Positions 16,902-24,782 of a DNA stretch of 64,000 nt are shown here, piece by piece. The position numbers and the translations under genes are program-made. Under the pieces are notes generated by a model, which did not search any database, was not told where the DNA came from, and saw only the letters and a list, made by a program, of their open reading frames with translations. This DNA comes from Lentilactobacillus senioris (GTDB lineage: Bacteria; Bacillota; Bacilli; Lactobacillales; Lactobacillaceae): positions 308,901 to 372,900 of the forward strand of contig NZ_JAPQEZ010000001.1 in the NCBI RefSeq assembly GCF_026798195.1, in the 5' to 3' direction. The first letter of the stretch is position 1. The number at the start of each line of letters is the position of its first letter.

Positions 16902-18182
16902 ATGATAATCTATAAAAACGCAATTAATTTTATGGAATATTTGTTATCAATTATTATTGTTATAGAATTTGCCAGTGTATATTCACATTTTGATTCATAT
17001 GTAAGCAATATACTAAATGTGTTCACTATAATGATATTGTTGCTATTAATAGTGACTTCCTTTCTCTACTTAAAAGCTGGTCATAAAATTTCTGCTAAAC
17101 TTCTATTGATAATAGTATCGTATTATATTTTTTTTGTTTTTCCATTTATTTTTATGAATAATAGAATGTATCCTATCGGAAGTTTGTTTGTTCTACAATT
17201 ATTTTTACTTCCATTAATGTTATTCTATTTTGAAATGTGTTTCTTAATTAACAATCCATGGTCTTTACTAGATAAAATTTGTAAAATTATTTATATAGTT
17301 GCAATTATTAGTATGTTTTTTTGGCTTTTATGTTCAGTGTTTAAGGTGATTAGTCCTACTGGAACTGTTACAACTGACTGGGGGCCCAAGAGACAGATAC
17401 CTTCATACTATGGTGTTTATTTTGAAACACAGCCTATTAATTTCGGATCCATCGATACTGTTAGAAACTCAGGAATTTACACAGAAAGTCCCATGTTTGC
17501 TTTTACTTTATCACTTTGCTATGGTTTTAGGGTTTTTATACAAAAAAAAAGTGCAAGAAGTAATATTCTTTTAATTTTATCCATGATTTCTACTATGACA
17601 AGTACATCTGTAATAATATTGCTGGGATCAGCATTGGTTGTCTTTTTAGAGAAGACTAAATTTAATAAAAAAATACAATTTTTAATAGGACCTTTGATAT
17701 TAATAATAGTTATCTACTTGTTATGTTTAATAGCTTTGCAAAAAATCACTACGGGAGAATCGTTCAGTGTTAGGATGGACGATGTGCATGCTGCTTTTCT
17801 AGATTGGTTACAGAATCCACTTTTTGGAAATGGCATAGGTAATTTTGAAAGTTTAATAAATAAAATGAGCTCAGCAAGAACAGCGCTTCAAAGCCACCTT
17901 TATATTGGTTTTAGCAGTGGGTTTATGCAAATTTTAGCATTAGGGGGAATCTTTTTAGAATTGATATACACCATTCCTATATTTGCTTTTGGCATAGCAA
18001 ATCACTCCAAATATGGATTTTATGGTTTTGTTTTTTCCGGTATGATTTTAATTTTGTTTTTTAATTTGATAATAAGTTTTGAATGGCTCTTTTTGATATT
18101 ACTACCAATGCTATTTTCTTTTAGTATTTTTCATTTGGGCAAGCCAATAATAGATGATCAGGAGACTAATTATGGAATATAG
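16902..18182 (+). CDS. wzy: Wzy-type polysaccharide polymerase (O-antigen polymerase-like)
   Basis: 426 residues with about eleven or twelve hydrophobic segments and a large external loop near residues 145-200 (TDWGPKRQIPSYYGVYFETQ). A GIGNFESLIN motif precedes the last membrane helices. This layout fits Wzy/EpsG-like polymerases that join repeat units outside the membrane; low conservation prevents a firmer call. The weak ribosome binding site suggests coupling to the preceding gene 12 bases upstream. The end overlaps the Wzz gene by 11 bases. Confidence 0.75.
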   Translation: MIIYKNAINFMEYLLSIIIVIEFASVYSHFDSYVSNILNVFTIMILLLLIVTSFLYLKAGHKISAKLLLIIVSYYIFFVFPFIFMNNRMYPIGSLFVLQLFLLPLMLFYFEMCFLINNPWSLLDKICKIIYIVAIISMFFWLLCSVFKVISPTGTVTTDWGPKRQIPSYYGVYFETQPINFGSIDTVRNSGIYTESPMFAFTLSLCYGFRVFIQKKSARSNILLILSMISTMTSTSVIILLGSALVVFLEKTKFNKKIQFLIGPLILIIVIYLLCLIALQKITTGESFSVRMDDVHAAFLDWLQNPLFGNGIGNFESLINKMSSARTALQSHLYIGFSSGFMQILALGGIFLELIYTIPIFAFGIANHSKYGFYGFVFSGMILILFFNLIISFEWLFLILLPMLFSFSIFHLGKPIIDDQETNYGI

Positions 18183-18804
18183 AATGAAACCAAAAGAGTT
18201 ATCTAAATTCATTAGATTTAGTGTCATAGTTATATCACTTTTAACTTTATTCGGAATACTAGTAACTTTTGGAATGAATGAGTACGTTTTTAAACCTAGA
18301 TATAGTTCTTCCGTACAATTATTAGCTAAGCAAAGTAAGGAGAAGGCTGACAACTCGTTAAATAATTACCAAGCAACTATCCAAGCAATTATTACTTATA
18401 AAGATTTAGTCAAAAGTGATGATGTACTAGGACTGGCTTTGAAAAATTATAAAGTGGAGTCTGGAGAATCTTTGTCATTAAAACGGTTAACTCAAGAAGT
18501 ATCCATAACAAATAATGAAAATTCTACTGTTTTTTCAGTAAATGTAGTAGATGATAGTTCACATAGGGCTTCTGATTTAGCAAATTTAGTTGCCAAATCT
18601 TTACAATATAGAGTTATGAAGTTAACTAACAACAATATTGTTATCGTGACTCATGCTTCAAATAAAGATACCCCTATTTATCCTAACAAAAAATTAAATA
18701 TATTTATTGGCGCTATACTGGGGGCTTTAATTGGGTCGTTTGTTTCATTACTCTATTATTTGCTTAAGACTCGAAAAATACCCAGGAGGAGAAATAATGA
18801 GTAA
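18172..18804 (+). CDS. wzz: Polysaccharide chain-length regulator (Wzz/CpsC-like)
   Basis: About 210 residues: a first membrane helix at about 20-38 (VIVISLLTLFGILVTF), an extracellular part, the proline-containing PIYPNKKLN motif typical of Wzz/CpsC before the second helix (IFIGAILGALIGSFVSLLYYL), and a basic tail. Start ATG 18172 is chosen because AGGAG lies six bases upstream. In Gram-positive clusters this protein normally works with a CpsD/EpsD tyrosine kinase and a CpsB phosphatase; neither is present in this window. Confidence 0.8.
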   Translation: MEYRMKPKELSKFIRFSVIVISLLTLFGILVTFGMNEYVFKPRYSSSVQLLAKQSKEKADNSLNNYQATIQAIITYKDLVKSDDVLGLALKNYKVESGESLSLKRLTQEVSITNNENSTVFSVNVVDDSSHRASDLANLVAKSLQYRVMKLTNNNIVIVTHASNKDTPIYPNKKLNIFIGAILGALIGSFVSLLYYLLKTRKIPRRRNNE

Positions 18805-19894
18805 AATATTGTTGAATTTTATATCCGGAATTAAGGGAGGTGGAGTTGAACAGTATTTACAGAATAATACTCCCGCAATAAAACGTGCAGGTATTACTTC
18901 CTATGTTGTTTATCAACATACACCAGATGCGCAATCATTAGATGCTTTGGAGCATAGTGGTTGTATATGCATCAGAATTCCTGAAAAAAAAAGTCATCCT
19001 TTAAAAAATGTTATTGAAAGTATAAAAATTATTAAGGCATTACATCCTGACATAGTTGAGTGCCATGAAGATCTCGCTAATGTTTTTCCTCTAATAGCAT
19101 CTAGGATAGCTGGATCAAAAATACGCATCGCACATATTCACAGTAATGGTAGCGATTTTAAAGCTCCTAGAATAATTATTAAGTATATGAAGAAAGCTAT
19201 ATGTTTGTTGTCAACAGATTACATTGCTTGTAGTATAAATGCTGGCCGATATATTTTTGCAAATAGAAAATTTGAGGTTATTCCAAATGGAATAGAAGTT
19301 GGAAGATTCAAATTTTCAATTGCTGAAAGAAATTTATTGAGAAAAAAATATAACCTTGAAGGAAACCTTTTGATGGGAAGTATAGGGCGTCTTACTCTTG
19401 TCAAAAATCATCTTAGAATGTTTGAAATTTTAAAGGAAGCAAAACTTATAAATGAACATGTTAAGTTGGTAATTATTGGCAATGGTGAATTAGAAAGAAC
19501 ATTAAAAGAACAAATAAGCACAATGGGATTAGAAGATGATGTTTTGTTTTTAGGCTTTTTACGAAATGTTCACTATTTTTATTCCATGATTGATATACTA
19601 CTTATCCCATCTTTTTATGAAGGTGGACCTATTACGTCAATTGAAGCCCAGGCAAGTGGGCTTCCAGTTTTGATGAGTACTACGGTAAATCAAGATTTGA
19701 AGATTTTGCCGACTACTAAGACAGAATCATTAAATTTACCAGCTGCTGAATGGTGTAAAATTGCTTTACATTTATGTCAGATGAAAAATAATAGAAGCTA
19801 TGCAAATGTTGTCATGAAAAGAACAGAATATAATTTAGACAACTCCATACCAAAGCTTATTTCATATTACTTGGATTTATTAAAAAGGGGTTAA
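18797..19894 (+). CDS. Glycosyltransferase, GT4 family (EpsF-like)
   Basis: 365 residues. N-terminal ILLNFISGIKGGGVEQYL, acceptor domain with IVECHEDLANVF and IPNGIEVGRF, then donor domain GSIGRLTLVKNH and the EGGPITSIE (E-x7-E) motif. It resembles EpsF-type transferases of exopolysaccharide clusters. ATG 18797 is preferred over an in-frame earlier start because AGGAGGAG lies directly upstream; it overlaps the end of the Wzz gene by 8 bases. Confidence 0.85.
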   Translation: MSKILLNFISGIKGGGVEQYLQNNTPAIKRAGITSYVVYQHTPDAQSLDALEHSGCICIRIPEKKSHPLKNVIESIKIIKALHPDIVECHEDLANVFPLIASRIAGSKIRIAHIHSNGSDFKAPRIIIKYMKKAICLLSTDYIACSINAGRYIFANRKFEVIPNGIEVGRFKFSIAERNLLRKKYNLEGNLLMGSIGRLTLVKNHLRMFEILKEAKLINEHVKLVIIGNGELERTLKEQISTMGLEDDVLFLGFLRNVHYFYSMIDILLIPSFYEGGPITSIEAQASGLPVLMSTTVNQDLKILPTTKTESLNLPAAEWCKIALHLCQMKNNRSYANVVMKRTEYNLDNSIPKLISYYLDLLKRG

Positions 19895-19902
19895 CGGTTT
19901 TT

Positions 19903-20850
19903 ATGTCAGAAAAAGTGTCCGTTGTGTTATCGACATATAATGGGGAAAAATATATAATTGATCAATTATCTTCCCTACTGAATCAAAGTTATAAGCCGGA
20001 TGAAGTTATTATTCAAGATGATTGTTCAACAGATAATACAGCTATGTTAGCTAATGATTTTATTGAGGAACACCATTTAAATAATTGGAAAATTTTGATC
20101 AATTCAAAAAATCTTGGATGGAAAATAAGCTTTTGGAAAGCTTTGCATAAGGCACACAATGAAATTATATTTTTATGTGATCAAGATGATATATGGATGC
20201 CAAATAAGATCTGTGAAATGCGTACAGCATTGTTGTTTGATTTAAAAATTGAATTGTTAGCCTGTGACTATACCCCCTTTTACAATAAGAAGCTATCTGA
20301 TATTAGCAGTTCAGAATTTTATGATATAGATGTAGAAAAAATTGATATGAAACATTTTCTCAAGGTTAATAGACCCGGCTGTAGTTTTGCCATTAGGAAA
20401 TCCCTATTGCACAAAGCAGATTCTTTTTGGACTAGTCTGCAACCTCATGATTTTACACTATGGAATACTGGGCTCTTGTACAATTCAGCTTATTATTATC
20501 ATAAAAGTTTAATGAATTGGAGAGTTCATAAAGATAGTGCTGATTATTCTTTAACTAGTAGGATGGATATTATTTTATTTCATCCTATAAAATTTGCTAA
20601 TGAGATGTATGATCAAAAATTGGAATATTTACAATTTAATTTAGAATTTATGGAGAAGACTATTGGGATAATCCCAAGACAGTCTAATTGCTACGGGTAC
20701 TATAATCTTTTCTCTAATCGTTTAGATTATTTGACAACATCAGATTATCATAAACTTTGGAGGTCATATAAAAAGTTTAAGTCTGAGTATACTTTAAAGG
20801 TAGTATTAACAGATGCTTTTTTAGTTGGGATTAGTAAGTACGTTCGGTAA
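19903..20850 (+). CDS. Glycosyltransferase family 2, rhamnosyltransferase-like
   Basis: 315 residues. GT-A features VSVVLSTYNGEKYI, QDDCSTDNT and CDQDDIW (metal site DQDD) match the RfbF/Cps-type rhamnosyltransferases that use dTDP-rhamnose, which fits the upstream rml genes; the sugar is an inference. It is the last gene before the second IS30 copy, which begins about 40 bases after the stop. Genes for a flippase or modifying enzymes may have been lost here. Confidence 0.85.
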   Translation: MSEKVSVVLSTYNGEKYIIDQLSSLLNQSYKPDEVIIQDDCSTDNTAMLANDFIEEHHLNNWKILINSKNLGWKISFWKALHKAHNEIIFLCDQDDIWMPNKICEMRTALLFDLKIELLACDYTPFYNKKLSDISSSEFYDIDVEKIDMKHFLKVNRPGCSFAIRKSLLHKADSFWTSLQPHDFTLWNTGLLYNSAYYYHKSLMNWRVHKDSADYSLTSRMDIILFHPIKFANEMYDQKLEYLQFNLEFMEKTIGIIPRQSNCYGYYNLFSNRLDYLTTSDYHKLWRSYKKFKSEYTLKVVLTDAFLVGISKYVR

Positions 20851-20888
20851 GCAGTAAATAAGCGACCGTATTTCCTGCGGACATTAAT

Positions 20889-21928
20889 GGTAGATTGCAA
20901 ATTTAATTCGAATTTTTTGACAAATTGGTCAGCATAACCTGATAAGGTGTTTGCCAGTCAAGTATTTTAAGTGGTCTCTGATTAATTTCGAGTAGGGTGG
21001 TTTTCAAGCCTTGAGCACTAATGTGCTCAAATAAGCACCCTTAGGCTAAAAATAGCGTAAATTCCGATTAAATCGTTCATTACTGCCGCGCTCAGCTGGC
21101 GTATAAGCATGGCAGTAATAGGTCTTAATACCGTATTGTGCTTCAAGTGATACTAGACCGCTAAACTCAGTGCCACGGTCCACCGTAAAACTATGCACCG
21201 GGCCATTAAAAGTTGCTAGAAACTTATTTAGGGCTTCATTAACAGTTACTGCTGTCCGGTTTTTTAATCGGTAGGCCCAAAGGAAACGTGATTTGCGATC
21301 GATTAAGGTTAACAAAACTGCCTTACTATGCCCACGGGGCCAACAATTGTATCTAATTCAAAATCACCGATGCGATTACGTCGATTAACCACGATGGGTC
21401 GCTGTTCAATTGACCGTCCTAATGATTGATTATATTTAGAACGTTGGTCAAGGTTACGCCGTTGGCGCACGCCATGTTCAGGCAAATCATTTAAAGAAAA
21501 CTCAATTTTCCCTTGATTTAACCAATTATAAATTGATTTAGTCGCTAGTTTAAATTCGTGAGCTATCATTTCTGGTGACCAACTTAGCCGTAAATGGTTT
21601 AAAATTATTTGCCTTAATTTGTCATTCAATTTAGTCTTTCGGCCACATCGTGACCGTTTGTATTCGGCATCTGTTTGGGCCACTTCGGCCTGGTAAGGTT
21701 CACATCGAGCTAATTCATAAGAAATTGTGGCAGGTGATCGTTTTAGGTAATCGCTCATTTGGATATTGGACAGGCCTAGTTCACAAAAGGTTTCGATTTT
21801 AATTCGTTCAGAATAGGTTATACTAGACAAAAGATCAGCTCCTAAAAGATGTGTTTGTGGTAAACACCATTTTAAGGGAAGCTGATCTTTTTTGTCCGAA
21901 CAGCGTCGGATTAATTTTACAATCTACC
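20889..21928 (-). mobile_element. IS30-family insertion sequence, degenerate copy
   Basis: 1040 bp with the same GGTAGATT / AATCTACC ends and the same orientation as the copy at 9245. The sequence is diverged by many substitutions and a few single-base deletions, so it is not a recent duplicate. Together the two copies bracket the polysaccharide cluster as direct repeats. Confidence 0.85.
20903..21830 (-). pseudogene. Broken IS30 transposase
   Basis: Homologous along its length to the intact transposase at 9259-10188. The 173-codon N-terminal part (21309-21830) loses frame near 21340, where one base is missing relative to the intact copy. The next part (21046-21315) keeps the second catalytic Asp and the Glu region but stops at RNLRYF (TAG), with a further one-base deletion just after. 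It cannot make an active protein. Confidence 0.9.
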
Positions 21929-22010
21929 TTTGGATTATTTTTTTCTAAATGGGTTATAAATATATTGAGAGGGTTGTATCATTACATTATCCCCAAAAAG
22001 GAGAATGATA

Positions 22011-22535
22011 ATGGAATCCATAGCACTTCAGTTGAAACAAGCCAGACGAGAACGAAAACTCTCTCAAAATGACGTGGCGACCATCTTACATATTTCCCGC
22101 CAATCCATCTCTAAGTGGGAAAACGGGCGGGCGTATCCGGACATGGATAATTTAATTTTATTAAGTGATCTCTATCAAAAATCAATCGATGACCTAGTTC
22201 AAAACAATAAAGAACTTCGGCAACAAATTAAAACTAATGACCAAAAAATCAAAGAGGATCGGGCCAAGCTTGGTAAAATTAATACCGAGCTATATCAGAA
22301 TAGAAATGAAGGCTTCATACTGCTGATTTTGGTTCTAGTATCTTCCCTAGTTGCTCCAGTAGGGGTAATAATTCCGTTATATGTTATTTTTTGTAAAAAT
22401 TCAAAATATAATAGTTTCTACAAAATTATCATTTTAGTATCTTTGATTGTAATGATAATAAGCTTGATTAGTTGCTACGTTATTATTAGCGACAATTGGC
22501 TGGATAAAGGGATAACCGTTTATAGAATTGATTAG
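22011..22535 (+). CDS. XRE-family regulator with C-terminal membrane helices, copy 1
   Basis: 174 residues. Residues 4-60 are a Cro/CI-type helix-turn-helix (LKQARRERKLSQNDVATIL, SRQSISKWENGRAYPD). Residues 65-100 are a charged, probably coiled-coil linker (KTNDQKIKEDRAKLGKIN). Then come two hydrophobic segments (about 101-125 and 135-160) and a short outside tail ending ITVYRID. Membrane-tethered XRE proteins often regulate adjacent small exporter or bacteriocin genes. ATG 22011 is chosen over 22005 from the AAGGAGA spacing. Confidence 0.85.
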   Translation: MESIALQLKQARRERKLSQNDVATILHISRQSISKWENGRAYPDMDNLILLSDLYQKSIDDLVQNNKELRQQIKTNDQKIKEDRAKLGKINTELYQNRNEGFILLILVLVSSLVAPVGVIIPLYVIFCKNSKYNSFYKIIILVSLIVMIISLISCYVIISDNWLDKGITVYRID

Positions 22536-22581
22536 AAAATAACTGAATACTGATTTTATTAATTAAAATATAGGAGAAATT

Positions 22582-22773
22582 ATGATAATTTTCTTTATTG
22601 TCTGTGTTGGTATTGCACTACTAGCTGCCTACGTAGGAATGTATGTAGGGCAGGGGTTTAACTTAACTTTTAATAAAACTCTATATTTAAAATATCTCGT
22701 CTTTTCCGGAATTTTTACTGCCATTCTTTACGTTATTGCTATGCTTATCTTTTTGCGACAGGTTCAACTTTAA
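22582..22773 (+). CDS. Small two-helix membrane protein (63 aa)
   Basis: 63 residues with two hydrophobic segments (3-23 and 38-58) and a short loop VGQGFNLTFNKTLY. AGGAG precedes the ATG with good spacing, 46 bases after the XRE gene, so it is probably cotranscribed. No family recognised; small size and position beside an XRE regulator suggest an immunity-like or regulator-partner role, which is inference. Confidence 0.65.
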   Translation: MIIFFIVCVGIALLAAYVGMYVGQGFNLTFNKTLYLKYLVFSGIFTAILYVIAMLIFLRQVQL

Positions 22774-22879
22774 TGATAAGACGGGATAACTGAGCAAAAA
22801 AATTCTTTATATCGGTATTAGAGGGTTATCAAGTTTACTTTTATCTTTGTAGTTATTTGTATTGTAAGGGAGTTAATCA

Positions 22880-23403
22880 ATGGATTCTGTGGCGTCTCAA
22901 TTAAAACAGGCTAGAAAAACACGAAATTTATCGCAAAATGATGTGGCAACCATCTTACATATTTCCCGCCAGTCAATATCGAAGTGGGAAAATGGTCGTG
23001 CGTATCCGGATATGGACAACTTAATTTTATTAAGTGATCTCTACCAAAAATCAATCGATGAGTTAGTACAAAATAATGAAGAACTTCGGAAACAAATTAA
23101 AAATAATGACCAAAAAATTAAAGAAGATCGGGCCGAACTTGGCAAGATTAATACCGAGCTATATCAGAATAGAAATGAAGGTTTTATACTATTAATTTTG
23201 GTGCTTGCTTCGGCAATTGTCCCCCGGTAGGAATTATTTTGCCAATGTATGTAATGTGGCGAAACAATAGGTATAATGCGCTGCATAAAACTATTTATTT
23301 AGTCAGTGTCATTGTCATATTGATCAGCGCATGGGGAACGTATATTTTTCTTAGCGATAATTGGTTAGAACCTACCCACACTGAGGTTTATAGAATTGAT
23401 TAG
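22880..23403 (+). pseudogene. XRE regulator with membrane tail, copy 2, frameshifted at a C5 tract
   Basis: Paralogue of the gene at 22011, nearly identical over the first 105 residues. The visible frame stops after ASAIVPR (23230). Adding one C to the CCCCC run at 23221-23225 would continue it as PPVGIILPMYVMW and on to the same end as copy 1 (SDNWLEPTHTEVYRID, stop 23401-23403). The unshifted 116-residue product keeps the DNA-binding domain and linker but only part of the first membrane segment, so it could still act as a soluble regulator. Confidence 0.8.
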
Positions 23404-23514
23404 TGCTTAATATGCGAGCAAGGATACATTTAGTGTAGACTTATTTGCTTTTTTATTTGTCGACGGTTAATGCAAACTTAATTCGCAAACTTGCAATCGT
23501 TGGTTTGCAACTCA

Positions 23515-23570
23515 AAAAAGAGAACGTAGCAGTTTACATCGATTGATGTAAACTGCTACGTTCTCTTTTT
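23515..23570 (+). terminator. Large perfect hairpin with T-run; palindromic element copy 2
   Basis: Arms 23515-23540 and 23545-23570 are perfect 26-base complements around a GATT loop. The outer part gives an A-run and a T-run, so it can terminate in both directions. Its core (AGTTTACATC, GATGTAAACTGCTACGTTC) is shared with 8508-8540. Confidence 0.8.
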
Positions 23571-23622
23571 AATTAATTAGATGAACTATGCTATTAATAA
23601 TCTAACTTCAAGGAGCAATCAC

Positions 23623-23850
23623 ATGCTAGTCATTCAGAATCTAACCCTATCCACCCGCCAAGTTATTCTCCAAAATTTTAGCTATCAGTTTCAAAAGGGA
23701 AACTCGTATTTGATTTCTGCTACTAATGGTTCTGGTAAAACGACTTTCTTTCGTTCCCTGGTCAACTTAAAGGCGGTGGATCAGGGAACGGTTACTTTTG
23801 ATCAAAACAAGTATCAATTCGAAGCAGCATCTGAATCATTTTTAAGATGA
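23623..23850 (+). pseudogene. Truncated ABC transporter ATP-binding protein
   Basis: 75 residues from ATG 23623 (AAGGAG upstream): an ABC N-terminal strand MLVIQNLTLSTRQVILQNF and Walker A ATNGSGKTT, then stop after SESFLR. The signature loop, Walker B and H-loop are all missing, and no continuation is seen in other frames nearby, so about two thirds of the gene has been deleted. It is a remnant of an exporter, perhaps for a peptide, next to the small membrane proteins. Confidence 0.75.
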
Positions 23851-23902
23851 AACCACAAAAGTAAATTAACACTATCATATAAAGTGAGGTAAGCAAGAAA
23901 AT

Positions 23903-24091
23903 ATGAAGAAAAAACAAATTATTACAGCGATAGAGAGTTTTATTGCGGCTATATTAGCAATATACATTGTCCAATTAATAAATATTTTAAAACTGTCTCC
24001 GTTGATGAACTTTTTATCTGTAGTGGTAATCGGTGGATTGATGGGATACTTGCTTTATTACTTATTTGCCAAAATATTTAAGATATATTAG
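23903..24091 (+). CDS. Small two-helix membrane protein (62 aa)
   Basis: 62 residues: MKKKQIITAIESF followed by two hydrophobic segments (about 10-28 and 36-56) and a basic end AKIFKIY. GAGG lies upstream of the ATG. Same general plan as its neighbours at 22582 and 24450. Function unknown. Confidence 0.6.
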   Translation: MKKKQIITAIESFIAAILAIYIVQLINILKLSPLMNFLSVVVIGGLMGYLLYYLFAKIFKIY

Positions 24092-24161
24092 AGCAATCTA
24101 TTGAAAAAATAGAATCTAATCAAAAATAATTAGGAGTAATGAAATTGAAAAAAATAATGAG

Positions 24162-24428
24162 ATGAAAAAGACTATAGTATTAGATCTATTAGTTACCACC
24201 GTTTGGTTTCTGGTAGTAATCACCATATTGCTCAATAAATGGTTTCTCGTCTTGAACTTCAATCAAATCGGTATACGAGCTAGTCGTGCGCTTTTTATTG
24301 CCTGGAATGCAACTAGTTACTGGTCGGTAATGGCTGCAATCCACGGAAAAACTAATTGGTTGGAATGTTGTCGTGATATTGGAATGGTGACAGTGTTGTT
24401 TGGGATGTTGGTTTATTTTGTGCTGTAA
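24162..24428 (+). CDS. Membrane protein of unknown function (88 aa)
   Basis: 88 residues with hydrophobic segments at about 5-25 and 70-88 and a less hydrophobic middle (ASRALFIAWNATSYWSVMAA). The only ribosome binding site, AGGAG at 24132-24136, serves a short frame starting at 24139 (MKLKKIMR) whose TGA overlaps this ATG as ATGA, so translation is probably coupled to a leader peptide. No family recognised. Confidence 0.55.
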   Translation: MKKTIVLDLLVTTVWFLVVITILLNKWFLVLNFNQIGIRASRALFIAWNATSYWSVMAAIHGKTNWLECCRDIGMVTVLFGMLVYFVL

Positions 24429-24449
24429 ATGTAAGAGTGGTAATGAGAA

Positions 24450-24668
24450 ATGAAAGCAACATTAGCTGAAATAATTAATGCGGTAGAGATCATTATTGTA
24501 TTATTGGTGGTAAGCACGATCATTAGAATGGGAATTGATTATTTTACTACCGGCCAGATATTGTGGAGATACTACCTAAAATTATTTACGAGGGAAACTA
24601 TTTCGGTAGTCATATTTTTTGGTTTAATAGAATTGATTCAAATATGGTTTTATAAAAGAAAAGGCTGA
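24450..24668 (+). CDS. Small membrane protein of unknown function (72 aa)
   Basis: 72 residues: one strong hydrophobic segment (about 8-27), an amphipathic middle (GIDYFTTGQILWRYYLKLF) and a second hydrophobic segment ending WFYKRKG. The ribosome binding site is weak; it starts 21 bases after the previous gene. A terminator directly follows, so the group 23623-24668 ends here. Confidence 0.55.
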   Translation: MKATLAEIINAVEIIIVLLVVSTIIRMGIDYFTTGQILWRYYLKLFTRETISVVIFFGLIELIQIWFYKRKG

Positions 24669-24688
24669 CAATTTTGTCAGCCCTTTTT
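24662..24688 (+). terminator. Terminator of the small-membrane-protein group
   Basis: GGCTGACA, ATTT, TGTCAGCC followed by CTTTTT. Confidence 0.85.
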
Positions 24689-24706
24689 ATTTATCAGAGT
24701 TATTTA

Positions 24707-24761
24707 TTGACTTTTACTGACTACAAATGTAGACTGTAGAAAAATACGATTTACAAATGTA
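24707..24761 (+). promoter_or_regulatory. copB promoter with two CopY operators
   Basis: TACAAATGTA occurs at 24722-24731 (within GACTACAAATGTAGAC, the full consensus) and at 24752-24761. Both match the cop box TACANNTGTA bound by the copper-responsive repressor CopY. A -35 TTGACT (24707-24712) and a weak -10 TAGACT (24730-24735) would place the first box between the promoter hexamers. The copY gene itself is not in this window. Confidence 0.75.
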
Positions 24762-24782
24762 AATGAAAAGAGGTACGGGCTA

